NCBI RefSeq assembly: GCF_008634025.1
Contig: NZ_PDCM01000002.1
Location: 1,550,001-1,614,000, forward strand
Direction of reading: 5' to 3'
Origin: Streptomyces albofaciens JCM 4342
GTDB lineage: Bacteria > Actinomycetota > Actinomycetes > Streptomycetales > Streptomycetaceae
Length of the DNA: 64,000 nucleotides
Part shown: one piece after another, positions 63,352 to 64,000 of the stretch
How positions within the stretch are numbered: position 1 is the stretch's first letter
Layout: every line of letters begins with the position of its first letter
Position numbers and translations under genes: made by a program
The notes under the pieces: generated by a model
Told to the model about the DNA's origin: nothing
Databases searched by the model: none
Seen by the model: the letters and a program-made list of their open reading frames with translations, nothing else

Positions 63352-64000
63352 GTGGGAACTCCAGGATGGATACCGCCGACCGAGACGGAACGGCGGCTGT
63401 GTGAGGCGGGCGCGCGGGGCGACCGGGAAGGCCAGGTCGCGGCGGTGGCCGGCGAGGACCTGTATTTGGTGGTGCCCCAGCAGGGCCAGGACCCGCTGCC
63501 GGTCTACGAGGACCCGGCCGTGGGCGGCACCTGCATCCCGGTGACGACCCGCGGCATGCTGCCGCCCTGGCACCCCCAGCAGTTCTTCGACCGGGTGACG
63601 GTCGAGGAGCTGGCGCAGGACTGGCCGAACGACAAGTGGCAGCTGGCGGTCAACCCGGGTACGCCGTGCGCCGCTTACCTGCCTGCCACCGCCGCGCACC
63701 GCGCCGCCTGGACACGGGCCCGGGCCCAGTACGGCGTACGGCCCGGCGGGCTGCTCAGCACGCACTTCGGCGGGCCGTTGCACGGTCCGCTCGCCCAGGG
63801 GCTCGCCTGCGGCGCCCCGATCGCGGTGCACCACAGCGTGCCGTGGAACGAGCTGGGCACCGCCTTCCTCGACCACACGACCGACGCCGAGCTGCTGCGC
63901 GAGCAGTGGTCGGTGGTCGATCCGCCGTCCTGGCAGCAGCGCCTCGGCCAGCTGCTCGACGCGCGGTTCGTGCCCGCCGGGACGGAGGCCGCGCTGCGGG
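63352..64000 (+). CDS. SseB-like/DUF1266 protein, truncated by window end
   Basis: The open frame from GTG 63352 runs to the end of the window without a stop (216 codons seen). It starts GTPGWIPPTETERRLCEAGA. Residues 30-100 are an SseB-like N-terminal domain (EDLYLVVPQQG, TTRGMLPPW), then NPGTPCAAYLPATAAHRAAW and a GGPLHGPLAQGLACGAPIAV element. This order is that of streptomycete SseB/DUF1266 proteins, usually about 400 aa or longer. The rest of the gene lies outside the window. Function is unknown. Confidence 0.75.
   Translation, partial: MGTPGWIPPTETERRLCEAGARGDREGQVAAVAGEDLYLVVPQQGQDPLPVYEDPAVGGTCIPVTTRGMLPPWHPQQFFDRVTVEELAQDWPNDKWQLAVNPGTPCAAYLPATAAHRAAWTRARAQYGVRPGGLLSTHFGGPLHGPLAQGLACGAPIAVHHSVPWNELGTAFLDHTTDAELLREQWSVVDPPSWQQRLGQLLDARFVPAGTEAALR

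Overview
The window is high-GC actinobacterial chromosome, almost certainly Streptomyces or a close relative. The reasons are third-position GC bias, GTG/TTG starts, ATGA/GTGA overlaps, a DUF397/Scr1-type regulator pair, an AfsR/SARP-type regulator, an IclR regulator, an ESX-type secretion cassette and a C-terminal SseB/DUF1266 gene typical of the genus.

Left part (1 to about 28 kb): an accessory defence island ending at the 3' end of a tRNA-Leu(GAG) gene (27991-28078, minus). It opens with a four-gene cassette: a winged-helix protein, a Cas4/RecB-like Fe-S nuclease, a 503-aa protein with a beta-barrel-like C-terminus, and an SF1 Upf1/Dna2-like helicase. This looks like a Dna2-type machine split into subunits. 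Next is an extended type III restriction-modification locus: SNF2 helicase, DUF4391 protein, Mod and Res. A 45-codon restriction-endonuclease remnant lies just before it. From 14.4 to 22.1 kb there is a gene graveyard: a broken Scr1-type regulator with a 16-bp tandem duplication, a decayed SMC-like ATPase and its partner, and a broken PD-(D/E)XK nuclease. An intact GmrSD-like type IV restriction gene sits among them. Small regulators follow. A degenerate tyrosine recombinase fused in frame to a DDE-transposase-like protein comes next to the tRNA.

Middle part (28-36 kb): an oxalate catabolism operon (oxc, frc, an ADP-forming acyl-CoA synthetase and an OFA-family oxalate/formate-type transporter) with coupled starts. 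A frameshifted PASTA lipoprotein and a chorismate mutase follow.

Right part (36-64 kb): ordinary chromosomal genes. They include an AfsR/SARP-type regulator, a siderophore-interacting protein, a GntR/FCD regulator facing a flavin monooxygenase, fdhD, a MarR regulator facing a zinc-type oxidoreductase, a secreted sialidase, a three-gene WXG/ESX-like cassette, a BASS transporter facing a LysR regulator, DUF3050, a long-chain acyl-CoA synthetase, an aldo/keto reductase, an SH3 secreted protein, an SDR lacking its usual Lys, a His-rich methyltransferase and a truncated SseB/DUF1266 gene.

Several otherwise good genes carry single-base shifts, mostly in short G runs (25833, 31507, about 40300) and one in a T/A run (about 35463). 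Some broken genes may therefore reflect assembly error rather than biology. The nonsense codons and the 16-bp duplication in the graveyard are not of that kind.
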